This document shows positions 29,938 to 41,547 of a stretch of 64,000 nucleotides of DNA, in pieces. The stretch is from Geomonas ferrireducens (lineage in GTDB: Bacteria; Desulfobacterota; Desulfuromonadia; Geobacterales; Geobacteraceae). Position numbers and translations under genes: made by a program. How positions within the stretch are numbered: position 1 is the stretch's first letter; each line of letters begins with the position of its first letter. Location of the stretch: positions 721,897 through 785,896 of the forward strand of contig NZ_SSYA01000002.1 in the NCBI RefSeq assembly GCF_004917065.1, written 5' to 3'. The notes under the pieces are model-generated. The model was given only the letters and a program-made list of their open reading frames with translations. It did no database searches and was not told where the DNA came from.

Positions 29938-32343
29938 TTATCTGAAGGAAACATTTAATTTTTTCTGCAGTGCCTCGGTTACCTTCGTGTGCAGACGGGT
30001 TACTTCTTCGTCGGTAAGGGTCTTCTCCTTCGACCCGTAGCGCACGCGAATGGCGACACTCTTCTCATGAGCCGCAATATTCCCACCCATGTACAAGTCG
30101 AAGATTTCCACCCCTTCCAGCTCGGGCGCCTTTACGCCGTTCACGCACGAAACCACGTCGGAGACGGGAAGTTCCCGCGGCAGGAGCATGGCGATGTCGC
30201 GGAAGGTGGACGGGAAGCGCGAGGGGACCTGGGCGGCACCCTGTTTCTTCCGCGCGGAGAGAAGCGCCTCGAAGTTGAGTTCCAGGTAGTAAAGCGGCGT
30301 GGAGATGCCGTAGTTCTCCTGTACGGTCGGATGGAGCTCTCCCATGGAGCCGAGCACTTTCTTGCCGCTCAGGATGCGGCAGGCCTTGCCTGGATGGTAG
30401 TACGGATCGAGCTCCTCGACGCTGTAGTTGACCCCGCCTACGTTCAGGTCGGCTAAGAGGTTCTCGGCGATACCCTTGACGTCGAAGAAGTCGATATCAC
30501 CCTTGGCCTGGTTCCACCCCTCGGGGTCGCGCCTTCCGGTCAGCAGAGCGGAAATGTAGAGCGGCTCTTCGGGGAGCTCGGCCCCCTCGACGGGAAGGTA
30601 GATGCGACGCATCTCGAAGATGCCGAGGTTCAGCGTCCTGAAGCTTACGTTCTTGACCGCGGTGTCCAAAAGCCCCGGGAGCATGGTGGTGCGCATGACG
30701 GAGAGTTCGTCCGAGATCGGGTTCAAAAGGACCATGCCGTTGCTGCGGAAGTCGTCCGCCGGGAGCATGATTTTTTCGCAGGAAGAAGGTGCGACGAAAC
30801 TGTAATTGATCACCTCGGAGAGGCCGTGGGAGACCAGAAGCCCCTTCACCCTCCCAGCCAGGCGCTGTGTGTCGGAAGGGAGATCGGAGAAGACCGACGC
30901 CTGCGGCAGCGTGGCGGGTACTTTCTCGAAGCCGTTCACGCGGACCACCTCTTCGATGAGGTCTATCTCGCGCTCTATGTCGACCCTGAAAAGCGGCACC
31001 TTCACGGTGAAGACACCAGGCTCGCCCTGCTTCACCTCGAATTCGAGGCGCTCGAAGATGTCCTGCACCTCGGCGGCGGAAAGATCCAGACCGCAGACGG
31101 CGTTGATGCGCGACAGGCGCGCGGTGATGACGCGCGGCTCGACCGGCGCCGGATAGACGTCGATGATCCCCTTGGCGACCTTGCCGCCGGAAAGCTCGGC
31201 GATGAGCTGGGCGGCGCGATCGAGGGCGCGGGTGAGCCCGGCGACGTCCGCCCCGCGTTCGAAGCGGTGCGACGACTCGGTGTGGATCCCGAGACGCTTG
31301 GAGGTCTTGCGGATGGCGGACGGGTTGAAATAGGCGCTCTCGAGAAGCACCTCGGTGGTCCCCTCCCCTATTTCGGAGTTACCGCCACCCATGATGCCGG
31401 CAAGGGCCACCGCCTTCGCGCCGTCACGGATGGTGAGATCGTTCGAGGTGAGGGTTCTCTCCTGGCCGTCGAGGGTGGTGAACTTCTCCCCCTCGCCCGC
31501 CGCGGCAACGACGATCTTTCCGCCCGACAGGAGCTTGTAGTCGAAGGCGTGCAGCGGGTGACCGTACTCGAGGAGCACGTAGTTGGTCACGTCGACGATG
31601 TTGTTGATGGAGCGGATCCCGGCGGCCATGAGCCGGTTGGCGAGCCAGGCAGGGGAGTCGGCGAGCGTGCATCCGGTGATGTGGCGCGCGGTGTAGCGCG
31701 GGCAGAGTTCCGGTGCGAGGATCTCGACGCTTGCAATCGACGCGACGGGCGCCCCTTCCTCTTTTACCTCGAGGCCCGGGTAGTGCACCTTTTTGCCGAG
31801 CTTCGCGGCGACCTCGCGCGCGATGCCGACGACGCTCAGGCAGTCGGCACGGTTCGGGGTGAGCCCGATCTCGAATATGACGTCCTTGGTCCCGAGCGCG
31901 TCGAAAAGCGGAGTACCGAGGGTGTAGCTTTCGGGGAGGATCATGATCCCGGAGGACTCGGCGGAGAGGGCAAGCTCCTTCTCGGAACATAGCATGCCGC
32001 AGGACTCCTCGCCGCGGATCTTCGAGCGCTTGATCTTGAAGTCACCGGGGAGCGTCGCGCCGATCTGGGCCAGGGCGACCTTGTCGCCGGCCTTGAAGTT
32101 CTGCGCGCCGCAGACGACGTTCACGATCTCGCTTCCGTTGTCGACCTTGCACAGGGAAAGCTTGTCCGCGTTGGGGTGCTGGTTCTTTTCCACCACCCGG
32201 GCCACGACGACGTCGTCCATGCCGCCGCCGACCTCTTCCATGCGCTCGACCTCGAGGCCGAGCATGGTGAGCAGATGCGAGAGTTCAGCCGCCGGGAGGT
32301 CGCAATCGACGAATTCCTTGATCCAGTTATAGGTAACTATCAT
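29938..32343 (-). CDS. pheT: Phenylalanine-tRNA ligase beta subunit
   Basis: 801 residues. It starts MIVTYNWIKEFVDCDLPAAE (ATG 32343, AAGGAATCGAT upstream). Domain order: N-terminal and OB-fold tRNA-binding domain (VVVARVVEKNQHPNADKLSL; ALAQIGATLPGDFKIKRSKI), B3/B4 editing domain (TPNRADCLSVVGIAREVAAK; VDVTNYVLLEYGHPLHAFDY), B5, catalytic-like core, and C-terminal ferredoxin-fold anticodon-binding domain (FRDIAMLLPRELPVSDVVSC). Pairs with PheS to charge tRNA-Phe. Separated from pheS by 72 bases with a perfect hairpin. Confidence 0.96.
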   Translation of the reverse strand: MIVTYNWIKEFVDCDLPAAELSHLLTMLGLEVERMEEVGGGMDDVVVARVVEKNQHPNADKLSLCKVDNGSEIVNVVCGAQNFKAGDKVALAQIGATLPGDFKIKRSKIRGEESCGMLCSEKELALSAESSGIMILPESYTLGTPLFDALGTKDVIFEIGLTPNRADCLSVVGIAREVAAKLGKKVHYPGLEVKEEGAPVASIASVEILAPELCPRYTARHITGCTLADSPAWLANRLMAAGIRSINNIVDVTNYVLLEYGHPLHAFDYKLLSGGKIVVAAAGEGEKFTTLDGQERTLTSNDLTIRDGAKAVALAGIMGGGNSEIGEGTTEVLLESAYFNPSAIRKTSKRLGIHTESSHRFERGADVAGLTRALDRAAQLIAELSGGKVAKGIIDVYPAPVEPRVITARLSRINAVCGLDLSAAEVQDIFERLEFEVKQGEPGVFTVKVPLFRVDIEREIDLIEEVVRVNGFEKVPATLPQASVFSDLPSDTQRLAGRVKGLLVSHGLSEVINYSFVAPSSCEKIMLPADDFRSNGMVLLNPISDELSVMRTTMLPGLLDTAVKNVSFRTLNLGIFEMRRIYLPVEGAELPEEPLYISALLTGRRDPEGWNQAKGDIDFFDVKGIAENLLADLNVGGVNYSVEELDPYYHPGKACRILSGKKVLGSMGELHPTVQENYGISTPLYYLELNFEALLSARKKQGAAQVPSRFPSTFRDIAMLLPRELPVSDVVSCVNGVKAPELEGVEIFDLYMGGNIAAHEKSVAIRVRYGSKEKTLTDEEVTRLHTKVTEALQKKLNVSFR

Positions 32344-32371
32344 ATCGATTCCTTCAAATGGAAAATCAATT

Positions 32372-32406
32372 AACAGGGATGAAGGTGCGGACCCTTCATC
32401 CCTGTT
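32372..32406 (-). promoter_or_regulatory. Perfect 14-bp hairpin between pheS and pheT
   Basis: Arms AACAGGGATGAAGG (32372-32385) and CCTTCATCCCTGTT (32393-32406) around a 7-base loop. There is no T-run after it, so it is more likely an mRNA processing or stabilising element than a terminator. Confidence 0.5.
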
Positions 32407-32415
32407 CAGCTCTTT

Positions 32416-33441
<1,026 letters not shown>

Positions 33442-33450
33442 CTATCTTCG

Positions 33451-33486
33451 GAAAAAAAAAGAAATGGGACATCGCTATCCCATTTC
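33451..33486 (-). terminator. Intrinsic terminator/attenuator between rplT and pheS
   Basis: Hairpin GAAATGGGA-TAGCGATG-TCCCATTTC (33486-33461 on minus) followed by nine or more T (33460-33451). It starts 22 bases after the rplT stop and 18 bases before the pheS start. Confidence 0.85.
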
Positions 33487-33507
33487 TCTTTATGCCCGCG
33501 GTATGTA

Positions 33508-33861
33508 TTAAAATTTTGCTTTGGCTGCTGCCGCGATAGCTGCGAAACCTTTCGGGTCGGAAACGGCTAGGTCGGCCATCACTTTCCTGTCGATTTCTAC
33601 GTTGGCGAGCTTCAGACCGTGGATCAGCTTGCTGTAGGAAAGACCGTTGATCCTTGCCGCAGCGTTGATCCTGGTGATCCAGAGGGCCCTGAAGTCCCGC
33701 TTTTTCACCCTTCTGTCCCTGAACGCGTAGTTCAGTGCGCGGTCCACCGCTTCGGTGGCGCTCCTGAACAGTTTGCTTCTCGCGCCGCGGTAGCCCTTGG
33801 CAAGTTTCAATACTTTGTTTCTTCTCTGTCTCGCTTTAAAACCGCGCTTTACTCTTGGCAT
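33508..33861 (-). CDS. rplT: 50S ribosomal protein L20
   Basis: 117 residues, starting [20 protein letters not shown] and containing [20 protein letters not shown] and [20 protein letters not shown], all typical of L20. It is essential for 50S assembly and is a known translational repressor of the rpmI-rplT pair in other bacteria. The 166-base gap upstream to rpmI could hold an L20 leader, but I could not define its fold. Confidence 0.97.
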   Translation of the reverse strand: MPRVKRGFKARQRRNKVLKLAKGYRGARSKLFRSATEAVDRALNYAFRDRRVKKRDFRALWITRINAAARINGLSYSKLIHGLKLANVEIDRKVMADLAVSDPKGFAAIAAAAKAKF

Positions 33862-34028
33862 ACATACTCCTTCTGGTCTTTAAATTAGCCGGATCCGCAA
33901 GGGGAGACGTTTCCTCACGGTTCTCGGACTTCGGTAACGGGCGAAAACGGCGGTTGAAGACGAACAGCTCCGAGGCGCACCCCGGTGCCGGTGTTCCAGT
34001 CCCTAGTCCCCAGCCCCCAGTCCCGATG

Positions 34029-34226
34029 TTATTTGTAGGGGATCAGGCAGCAGATGTTCTTGTGGTCGGAGGCTGCTACGATACCGCTTTTACGGAGGTT
34101 GCGCTTGGTCTTCCTGGTCTTGGAGGTCAGGATGTGGCTGGTGAAGGCGTGAGCCATCTTGATTTTGCCTGTGCCGGTCTTGCTGAAACGCTTGGCGGCG
34201 CCCCTATGGGTCTTCATTTTAGGCAT
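34029..34226 (-). CDS. rpmI: 50S ribosomal protein L35
   Basis: 65 residues: [20 protein letters not shown], then [20 protein letters not shown] and [10 protein letters not shown]. Length and sequence are standard for L35. It lies between infC and rplT as in most bacteria. Confidence 0.97.
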   Translation of the reverse strand: MPKMKTHRGAAKRFSKTGTGKIKMAHAFTSHILTSKTRKTKRNLRKSGIVAASDHKNICCLIPYK

Positions 34227-34253
34227 TGTTTTACTACTCCTTTGTTGTGGTGT

Positions 34254-34772
<519 letters not shown>

Positions 34773-34783
34773 GACGCCACCTC

Positions 34784-36694
34784 CTATTTGTAGGTTTTAA
34801 CTTCGTTCTCAATGAAGGCGATGAACTGTTCGGGAGTCATCGCTTCGAGGTTCTTGCCGTCGCGGAAACGAGGCGCGAGCAGGCCGCCTTCGACCTCCTT
34901 GTCCCCCACCACCAGCATGTACGGTATCTTCTGCAGCTGGGCCTCGCGGATCTTGAAGCCGAGCTTTTCGTTTCTGAAATCCTTCTGAACCCGCACGCCC
35001 GCGGCACGCAGCTTGTCGAACGCAGCCTGTGCGTAGGGAATCTGGTTGTCGGTAACCGTAAGAACGGTCGCCTGAACCGGTGCCAGCCAAGTCGGGAAGT
35101 TTCCGGCGAAGTGCTCGATGAGGACACCGATGAAGCGCTCAATGGCGCCAAGGATAACCCTGTGCACCATGACAGGGCGTTTCTTTTCACCATCCGCGTC
35201 GACATAGGTGAGATCGAAACGCTCCGGAAGGGTAAAATCGCACTGGATAGTAGCACATTGCCATCTTCTGTCAAGAGCATCGCGCAGCTTGATGTCTATC
35301 TTCGGCCCGTAGAATGCACCGTCGCCCTCGTTTATCTCATAGGGACGACCGGAATCCTTCAGTGCATTCAGAAGCGCGTTGGTGGCAAGTTCCCATGCAT
35401 CATCGGAGCCGATCGACTTCTCCGGACGGGTGGAAAGCTCCATCTCGAACTCGAAGCCGAAGATCGCCATCACCTCGGTGACGAACTGGATGACCCCCTT
35501 GATCTCGCCGTCCAGCTGTTCCGGGGTGCAGAGGATGTGCGCGTCGTCCTGGGTGAAGCCGCGTACGCGCAGAAGGCCGTGGAGGACGCCCGCCCTTTCG
35601 TGACGGTGCACCGTGCCGAGCTCGAAGTAGCGCAGCGGCAGGTCGCGGTAGGAGCGAAGCTGCGAGCGGTAGATCATCATGTGGGCCAGGCAGTTCATCG
35701 GCTTCACGCCGTAGCTCTGCTCGTCCACCGTGGTGAAGTACATGTTCTCGCGGTAGTTCTCGTAGTGGCCGGAACGCTGCCAGAGTTCGGTCTTCAGGAT
35801 CTGCGGCCCCTGGACGATGTCATAGCCGCGCTTTAAGTGCTCCTTCCTCTCGAAGTCCTCGAGGATGGTGCGCAGCATCGCCCCTTTCGGGTGCCAGATA
35901 ACCAGGCCGGCGCCGACCTCGTCGTTGAAGGAGAAGAGGTCGAGTTCGCGGCCGAGTTTCCTGTGGTCGCGCTTCTTCGCCTCCTCGATCCTCTCGAGGT
36001 AAGCCTCCAGTTCCTTCTTGTCGGCAAAGGCGGTGCCGTAGACGCGCTGCAGCATGGCGCGCTTTTCGTCGCCGCGCCAGTAGGCGCCTGCGATGGAAGT
36101 AAGTTTGAACGCCTTGCACCAGGAGGTGCTCGGCAGATGCGGTCCGCGGCAGAGGTCGGCGAAGTCACCCTGGGTGTAAAGGGAGACCTTGTCGGCGCCG
36201 AGATCCTCGATCAGTTCGACCTTGTAGCTCTCACCCATCTTCTTGAAGAGTTCAACGGCGTCAGCGCTGGTAAGCTCGGAGCGGACGATCTTGAGATCGG
36301 CCTTGGCGAGCTCGCGCATCTTCGCCTCGATCTTCTCGAGGTCTTCCGGGGTGAAGGGATGGTCGACGTCGAAGTCGTAGTAGAAACCGGTCTCGATGGC
36401 GGGACCGATGGTCACCTTGGCCTGCGGGAAGAGCGCCTTCACCGCCTGGGCCATCAGGTGCGAGGTCGAGTGCCTGATGATCTCGACCGCCTCGGGGCTT
36501 TTCTCCGTGACGATCTCGACGCGGGCGCCGTCGGCGAGCTTGGTGTTCAGGTCGACAAGGTTGCCGTCGATTTTGCCGGCGATGGCAGCCTTGGCAAGAC
36601 CAGCCCCGATGGAGGCGGCCAGATCGTAGATAGAGGAGCCTTCAGGCAAGGGCCTTTGGGAACCGTCCGGAAGCGTGACCTTAATCTCGTTCAT
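34784..36694 (-). CDS. thrS: Threonine-tRNA ligase
   Basis: 636 residues from ATG 36694 (AAAAGGGGTCTTGC upstream). Order: TGS domain ([20 protein letters not shown]), editing/SAD domain with [16 protein letters not shown] and [13 protein letters not shown], class II catalytic core with the zinc ligands Cys in [12 protein letters not shown] and two His (HRHERAG region and [12 protein letters not shown]), and the C-terminal anticodon-binding domain ending VKTYK. First gene of the translation operon. An in-frame extension to 36739 lacks similarity and is not the start. Confidence 0.96.
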   Translation of the reverse strand: MNEIKVTLPDGSQRPLPEGSSIYDLAASIGAGLAKAAIAGKIDGNLVDLNTKLADGARVEIVTEKSPEAVEIIRHSTSHLMAQAVKALFPQAKVTIGPAIETGFYYDFDVDHPFTPEDLEKIEAKMRELAKADLKIVRSELTSADAVELFKKMGESYKVELIEDLGADKVSLYTQGDFADLCRGPHLPSTSWCKAFKLTSIAGAYWRGDEKRAMLQRVYGTAFADKKELEAYLERIEEAKKRDHRKLGRELDLFSFNDEVGAGLVIWHPKGAMLRTILEDFERKEHLKRGYDIVQGPQILKTELWQRSGHYENYRENMYFTTVDEQSYGVKPMNCLAHMMIYRSQLRSYRDLPLRYFELGTVHRHERAGVLHGLLRVRGFTQDDAHILCTPEQLDGEIKGVIQFVTEVMAIFGFEFEMELSTRPEKSIGSDDAWELATNALLNALKDSGRPYEINEGDGAFYGPKIDIKLRDALDRRWQCATIQCDFTLPERFDLTYVDADGEKKRPVMVHRVILGAIERFIGVLIEHFAGNFPTWLAPVQATVLTVTDNQIPYAQAAFDKLRAAGVRVQKDFRNEKLGFKIREAQLQKIPYMLVVGDKEVEGGLLAPRFRDGKNLEAMTPEQFIAFIENEVKTYK

Positions 36695-36732
36695 GCAAGA
36701 CCCCTTTTGAGAAAATCGAATACAAACAGAAA

Positions 36733-36755
36733 GAGGCATCGAAACTCGATGCCTC
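36733..36755 (-). terminator. Hairpin between tRNA-Val and thrS
   Basis: GAGGCATCGA-GTT-TCGATGCCTC on the minus strand followed by TTTCTGTTTG, a moderate T-rich tail. It may end the tRNA-Val transcript or attenuate thrS. It lies 39 bases before the thrS start. Confidence 0.55.
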
Positions 36756-36788
36756 CGTCGAACCTCGTACTGAAGGTCTCTGTTTAAT

Positions 36789-36863
36789 TGGTAGGCGCGG
36801 GCGGTTTCGAACCGCCGACCCCTAGCGTGTCGAGCTAGTGCTCTACCCCTGAGCTACGCGCCT
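36789..36863 (-). tRNA. tRNA-Val (GAC anticodon)
   Basis: Cloverleaf on the minus strand: acceptor AGGCGCG/CGCGCCT, D-arm GCTCAGGGGTAGAGC, anticodon stem CTAGC/GCTAG with loop TCGACAC (GAC at 34-36), T-arm GGCGGTTCGAAACCGCC, encoded CCA. Confidence 0.9.
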
Positions 36864-36951
36864 GTTTTTATTGCTGCTTCGTGGAACTTGAACTTTGTAC
36901 CAATTCGTAGTTTCAAAGTCAAGGTTTTATTTTCGAGCACATGAATTTTTC

Positions 36952-38052
36952 TCATTGGAGAGACGGCGTCCCCGCACATGCTTCGTCAAGCAGCCGAATC
37001 AGCGCCCTTGAGACCTCTGATGGATCGGCATCGACGCAACTCCCCTCATGTGAACAGGGGGGGATGGTCCCCCACCTAGAGCATGGAGCACAGGAAAGGG
37101 TCGAGGCGAAAACGCGGTGGCGCTCCCCCTTGGGGGCCCATTTGGCGGGATCGCTCGGCCCGAAGAGCGAAACGGTTGGCGTACCGAGACCGGCTGCGAT
37201 ATGCAGAAGGCCGGAGTCGCCGGAGAGAAGCGCCTTTGCTTTGCCGATCACGGCAGCACTTTCGGCGAGGCTCCCCTTCCCCGCAAGGTCAAGCGCACCT
37301 GTGGACCGGGCAATCATCTCGCACGCCTCAGCTTCCCCTTCCCCGCCCAGAAGGACGACCGCGTATCCGGCCAGCACGGCTGAGGAGGCAACCTGACGGA
37401 ACCGGCCGATGCCCCATTCCTTGCGCGGAACACTCGCTCCGGGAAAGATAGCGACGAATGGGCGCTCGCCGATATAGGCCAAAAGGCGCTGAGCCCCCTC
37501 CACCGCCTCCGGTGAGAGGGTCAGGAAGGGAACGGGGAGTTCGGACGGCGCCTCGATGCCGAGAGGGGCCAGCAGGCGGAAGAAGGAATACGGCTCGTAC
37601 TCGTCGAGGGCGTAGGGGACGGCGTCGGTGAAGAGCCTCTTTCTCTCGTTGGTGGCGAAACCGATGGAACGGCCGGCACGCACCGCACGGGAGACGAGCG
37701 CCGAGAGGCGGTACCACTGCTCGGTGTCGATGACGAGGTCGTAGCGGTTGCGCAGGACGCTGGAAAGCTCTCCGGGGGCGTCGTAGCGGTGCACGGCATC
37801 GAGCCCGGGGCAGAACTCGAAAGCCGCGGCGTTTCTGGTCTCGGCGAGGATCTCGATGCGGCAGGCGGGGTAAGCGGACTTAAGCGCGCGCAGCACGGGG
37901 ATGAGGAGTATGGCGTCACCGATCCCACCGGGGCGTATGACGAGGGCGCTTTGCGGCGCGCTGGTGGTGCCGGGGCGGCGGCGACGCGGCAAGAGATGGG
38001 ACAGCAGGGGACCGGCGATGGAGTCGATTTTTTTCAAGAGGGTCGGTTGCAA
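36952..38052 (-). CDS. Glycosyltransferase family 9 (heptosyltransferase-like)
   Basis: 366 residues from a TTG at 38052, chosen because GGAGGA lies 6 bases upstream and the GT9 fold begins shortly after (SALVIRPGGIGDAILLIPVL). Further motifs are CRIEILAETRNAAAFEF, YDLVIDTEQWYRLSALVSRA, PFVAIFPGASVPRKEWGIGR, YAVVLLGGEGEAEACEMI, and the nucleotide-sugar site LLSGDSGLLHIAAGLGTPTV then SLFGPSDPAKWAP. Members add heptose to lipid A-core. The C-terminus carries a four-cysteine cluster (LSCAPCSRW, PPCSHEGSCV) common in WaaF-like proteins. Isolated from other LPS genes here. Confidence 0.85.
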   Translation of the reverse strand: MQPTLLKKIDSIAGPLLSHLLPRRRRPGTTSAPQSALVIRPGGIGDAILLIPVLRALKSAYPACRIEILAETRNAAAFEFCPGLDAVHRYDAPGELSSVLRNRYDLVIDTEQWYRLSALVSRAVRAGRSIGFATNERKRLFTDAVPYALDEYEPYSFFRLLAPLGIEAPSELPVPFLTLSPEAVEGAQRLLAYIGERPFVAIFPGASVPRKEWGIGRFRQVASSAVLAGYAVVLLGGEGEAEACEMIARSTGALDLAGKGSLAESAAVIGKAKALLSGDSGLLHIAAGLGTPTVSLFGPSDPAKWAPKGERHRVFASTLSCAPCSRWGTIPPCSHEGSCVDADPSEVSRALIRLLDEACAGTPSLQ

Positions 38053-38136
38053 GAGGGGTCCTCCGTGGGATCGTCGGCGCCGGTAGGCGCCGGTGCGCAC
38101 TATCTTTACAGAAAACGGCGCGCTTTTGCAACCGGG

Positions 38137-38257
38137 TCCCCCCCTCCCGACCTCCCCCTCCAGGGGGAGGAGCGATGGACGGAAGCGGTGGACTAAGCGT
38201 GGACTTGCGCAAGGGGGGCATCCCTCCCCCGGAGGGGGAGGGTCTGGGAGGGGGAAG
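38137..38257. repeat. REP-D: paired G/C-rich hairpins
   Basis: Two inverted C-run/G-run blocks (CCCCTCCCGACCTCCCCCTC at the left, GAGGGGGAGGGTCTGGGAGG at the right) flank GGACTAAGCGTGGACTTGCG. Each block can also fold on itself. Located between the glycosyltransferase and the response regulator. Confidence 0.65.
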
Positions 38258-38299
38258 TTTTCTGGAACGGCGCGGCTGCGCGGCGGTGTGCCTTCTTCC

Positions 38300-39829
38300 T
38301 CAGCGCCCCGGCAGCTCAAGCTCCTTCATCTTCCGGTAGAGGGTGTTCCTGGCGATGCCGAGCGCCTTGGCGGCTTCGGTGATGTTGCCGTCATACTGGG
38401 AAAGCGCCTCCTTGATGGTTTCGGCTTCGGAATCCTTCAGGGCGTGCATGGGAGGAACGATCTTCTTCCTGCGCATGACCGCCAGCAGGTTGGACTGGGC
38501 CTGGCGCAGCGAGCTGAGCATCCGGTTCAGCTCTTCGGCTCCCATCCGCTCGAGCGCTTCAAAGCTCCCGCACTGCTCGACCAGTTCTGCCCCGGGTGCC
38601 GCTGAGGTCTGAGCTGCCGCGGTGACGGCGGTTTCGGTACGTCGCGCGGCGGACGGACCGGCCAGAAAAGTCCCCCCTAGGTGTTCGGGCAGGATGGTGT
38701 CGCCGTTACAGATGACGACGGCACGACGCATCACGTTGGCTAACTCCCTTATGTTTCCTGGCCAGGAGTACCCCTGCAAAAGTCGCACGGTGCCGGGGGC
38801 GAGACGCAGTTCGCGGTTCAATTGCTGCACGAAGTGTTCGGCCAAAAGCGGGATGTCTTCGCTGCGTGCACTAAGCGACGGGATCTCGAGGCGCACGACG
38901 TTCAGCCGGTAAAAGAGGTCCTCGCGGAAGGTCTTCTCGCGGATCGCCTGCTCGAGGTCGACGTTGGTCGCCGCTATGACGCGCACGTCGGTCTTGATCG
39001 GGCGCTCCCCCCCTACCCGCATGAATTCGCCGGTCTCCAGCACGCGCAAGAGCTTAACCTGGATCTGCGGCGTCGCGTCACCGATCTCGTCCAGAAGGAG
39101 GGTCCCGTTGTTGGCGAGCTCGAAGATGCCGCGCCTGGTCTGGTTCGCGCCGGTGAAGGCCCCCTTCTCATGCCCGAAGAGCTCGCTTTCCAGCAGGTTC
39201 TCAGGAAGGGCGCCGCAGTTCACCGGGATGAAGGGCTGACCGGCGCGCGCGGAGGCGGCATGGATGAAGCGGGCGAGCACCTCCTTGCCGGTGCCGGTCT
39301 TCCCCTGGATCAAGACGGAGATGTCCTTGCCGGCAACCTTGTACGCGAGTGAAACCATCCGCTTCATCGAGGGCGCGCTGCCGACCCGGAAGCCTACCCC
39401 CTGCGCGACCTCGGACCATTCGTCTACGGAAGCTTCCCCCCTTCTGTGCACGGCGCCCGCTCCGGCGGCCCTGGCGACCAGCTGCTCGATCATGTCGATG
39501 TCGTCGAAGGGCTTCTCTAGGTATTCGTAGGCGCCAAGCTGCATGGCGGTGACCGCGGTTTTCACCGTCGAGTAGCCGGTCATGATGATCACTTCGCAGT
39601 CAGGCTGACGCGACTTGATGATCTCCAAAAGCGTGATGCCGTCGGTGTCGGGGAGCTTGAGATCGACCAGGGCCACGTTGAAGCGCCCCGACTCCAGTGC
39701 GGCCATCGCCTCAGGCTCGTTAGCCGCGGTCACCACCTCGTACCCCCTGCGCGCCAGGAGGCGCTTGAAGAAGGTACAGACATCCCTCTCGTCGTCTATG
39801 ATCAAAACCTGCGTTAAAGAATCACTCAC
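38300..39829 (-). CDS. Sigma-54-dependent response regulator (NtrC family)
   Basis: Starts at GTG 39829 (GGAGCTGGCC upstream). Receiver domain: VLIIDDERDVCTFFKRLLAR, phospho-acceptor Asp in VALVDLKLPDTDG, and Lys in YEYLEKPFDD. AAA+ domain: Walker A QGKTGTGKEVLARFIH, the sigma-54 contact loop GAFTGA, Walker B LLLDEIGD, and an R-finger region. The C-terminal Fis-type HTH (NITEAAKALGIARNTLYRKM) is separated by a long Ala/Thr linker. It is probably the partner of the histidine kinase directly upstream (29-base gap) and may control the adjacent alcohol dehydrogenase gene. Confidence 0.93.
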   Translation of the reverse strand: MSDSLTQVLIIDDERDVCTFFKRLLARRGYEVVTAANEPEAMAALESGRFNVALVDLKLPDTDGITLLEIIKSRQPDCEVIIMTGYSTVKTAVTAMQLGAYEYLEKPFDDIDMIEQLVARAAGAGAVHRRGEASVDEWSEVAQGVGFRVGSAPSMKRMVSLAYKVAGKDISVLIQGKTGTGKEVLARFIHAASARAGQPFIPVNCGALPENLLESELFGHEKGAFTGANQTRRGIFELANNGTLLLDEIGDATPQIQVKLLRVLETGEFMRVGGERPIKTDVRVIAATNVDLEQAIREKTFREDLFYRLNVVRLEIPSLSARSEDIPLLAEHFVQQLNRELRLAPGTVRLLQGYSWPGNIRELANVMRRAVVICNGDTILPEHLGGTFLAGPSAARRTETAVTAAAQTSAAPGAELVEQCGSFEALERMGAEELNRMLSSLRQAQSNLLAVMRRKKIVPPMHALKDSEAETIKEALSQYDGNITEAAKALGIARNTLYRKMKELELPGR

Positions 39830-39857
39830 GGCCAGCTCCACAGTTCGTATTGAATAA

Positions 39858-41516
39858 TCATGCCTCGTCCACCGGCAGCACCAGGCTGAAACAGCTCCCC
39901 TGCCCCGGCGTGCTCTCCACCTCGATCCTGCCGTGGTGGGACTCCGCGATGCCGAGGCTGACCGAGAGACCGAGGCCGGTCCCTTTGGTCGCTTCCTTGC
40001 TGGTGTAAAACGGGGTGAATATCTTGGTAACGTTTTCCGGCGCGATCCCGATGCCGTTGTCGGACACGCTGAGCACCGCCCAGCGGCGCCCCCCCTCGAT
40101 GCGCAGCGAGGTCGCCACCTCGATCACCTTCTCTTTCCCTTCGATCTCGTTGAGGGCGTCGCGCGCGTTGATCAGGAAGTTCGTGAGCACCTGCTGTATC
40201 TGGGGACCGTTCGCCTTTATCTTTGGGAGCTCGCGGTCGAAGTGCTCGAAAATCGCGATCTGGCTGCGGTTGATCTGGTACTGGATCATGTCGAGGACGC
40301 GTTCCGCCTCTGCGTTCAGGTTGATCCGGGTAAAGGGGGCCTGGTCCTGCCGAGAGAAGGTAAGGAGGTTCTGGATGATCCGTTTGCAACGCAGCCCGCA
40401 GTTTATGATGTCGGAGAGTGCCTCGGCGCGCTCGGTGTCCTCATCGTTCTGGATGTCGCGGGCGAGCATCTGCGCCGTACCGATGATCACGGTCATCGGG
40501 CTGTTCAGTTCGTGCGCGACCCCGGCCGCCATGACGCCTAGAGCGACCATCTTGGCGGACTGTACCAGTTGGGCCTCCATCTTCAGCTTCTTGGTCACGT
40601 CCTTCATGATGATGGTGACCGCGGCGAGCTGCTTCTCCTCGTTGAAAACCGGGTAGTAGGAGAGTTCCAGGGACTCCCCTTCCGGGGTGTTCCACTGCTG
40701 GAAAACCGGCTTGCCGGTCTGCTTGATCTCCTGGAGCGGGCAGTTCTGGCACGGCTCGGACGCCCCTTTCAGCTTGGCGAAGCATTTGTTGGTGACGGCC
40801 CTGTTCCAGTGGGTGCTCATGCCGGGGGGGAGCTGCCCGTTGTGCAAAAGCACGTTGTAATCGGTGTCGATCAGGAAAATGGGATCGGTCACCGCGCGGA
40901 ACGTCGCCTCCCACTCCTTCTTGGCGCGGGAGACCTGCTTGTAGAGCCTGGCGTTCTGCATGCTGATGGCGAGCTGGTCGGCCAGGTGCTGCACGAAGTT
41001 CAGCTCGGCGCGGGCGTAGGCGGCATCGATGGTACTCCCGAGCAGGAGAAGACCGGTGACGGAGGAGCGCTCGAAGAGGGGTGCCGCGGCGAGGGAGCGC
41101 AACGGTTCGGTGTGCTTCTTCGTCATCCGCGCGAGGCAAAGCGGGTCCTGCATCGGGTTGTAACTGGTGGCCCCCTTGTCGCGGAAGGCGTTCCAGATGA
41201 CGGACTGCTTCGGGATGTAGCCGAGATCGGTGAAGTCCCTCGGGGAAACGGCAATGAGCTTCAGCTTTCCGTCCTGCAGCTTGGCCAGGGCGAGAAAGTC
41301 GCAGGGAAGCGCCTCGGGGAGCTTCTTGAAGGCCCTCTCGATGATGTCCCCGATCGACATGTCGATGTTTATGTCGCGGGTTAGTTGCTGCAGGATCTCC
41401 AGGCGGCTGTTTTGTTTCAGCACGTCCTGGTTTCTCTTTTTCAGCTCGACGTAGTAGTTGAGCTTCGAGGAATCGACACCTGTCAGTTGTTCGAGCAGCT
41501 TGCCCCTGTTTTTCAC
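39858..41516 (-). CDS. GAF-PAS sensor histidine kinase (soluble)
   Basis: 552 residues, no membrane helix. After a coiled coil (VELKKRNQDVLKQNSRLEIL) comes a GAF domain (~residues 50-200), then a PAS domain (~205-330, starting EATFRAVTDPIFLIDTDYN) that carries three clustered cysteines (KCFAKLKGASEPCQNCPL), possibly redox- or metal-sensing. HisKA has the phospho-accepting His in GVAHELNSPMTV. HATPase_c has NFLINARDAL (N box), SVSDNGIGIAPE (G1) and GTGLGLSVSLGI (G2). Between the alcohol dehydrogenase and the sigma-54 regulator. Confidence 0.92.
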   Translation of the reverse strand: MKNRGKLLEQLTGVDSSKLNYYVELKKRNQDVLKQNSRLEILQQLTRDINIDMSIGDIIERAFKKLPEALPCDFLALAKLQDGKLKLIAVSPRDFTDLGYIPKQSVIWNAFRDKGATSYNPMQDPLCLARMTKKHTEPLRSLAAAPLFERSSVTGLLLLGSTIDAAYARAELNFVQHLADQLAISMQNARLYKQVSRAKKEWEATFRAVTDPIFLIDTDYNVLLHNGQLPPGMSTHWNRAVTNKCFAKLKGASEPCQNCPLQEIKQTGKPVFQQWNTPEGESLELSYYPVFNEEKQLAAVTIIMKDVTKKLKMEAQLVQSAKMVALGVMAAGVAHELNSPMTVIIGTAQMLARDIQNDEDTERAEALSDIINCGLRCKRIIQNLLTFSRQDQAPFTRINLNAEAERVLDMIQYQINRSQIAIFEHFDRELPKIKANGPQIQQVLTNFLINARDALNEIEGKEKVIEVATSLRIEGGRRWAVLSVSDNGIGIAPENVTKIFTPFYTSKEATKGTGLGLSVSLGIAESHHGRIEVESTPGQGSCFSLVLPVDEA

Positions 41517-41547
41517 GTTGCTTCCTCTGAGGACCGGCCTTCAGTGC

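Noticed and set aside
36695-36790. T-box leader upstream of thrS
   Set aside because: The gap to tRNA-Val is under 100 bases and lacks the T-box sequence; only a short terminator-like hairpin is present.
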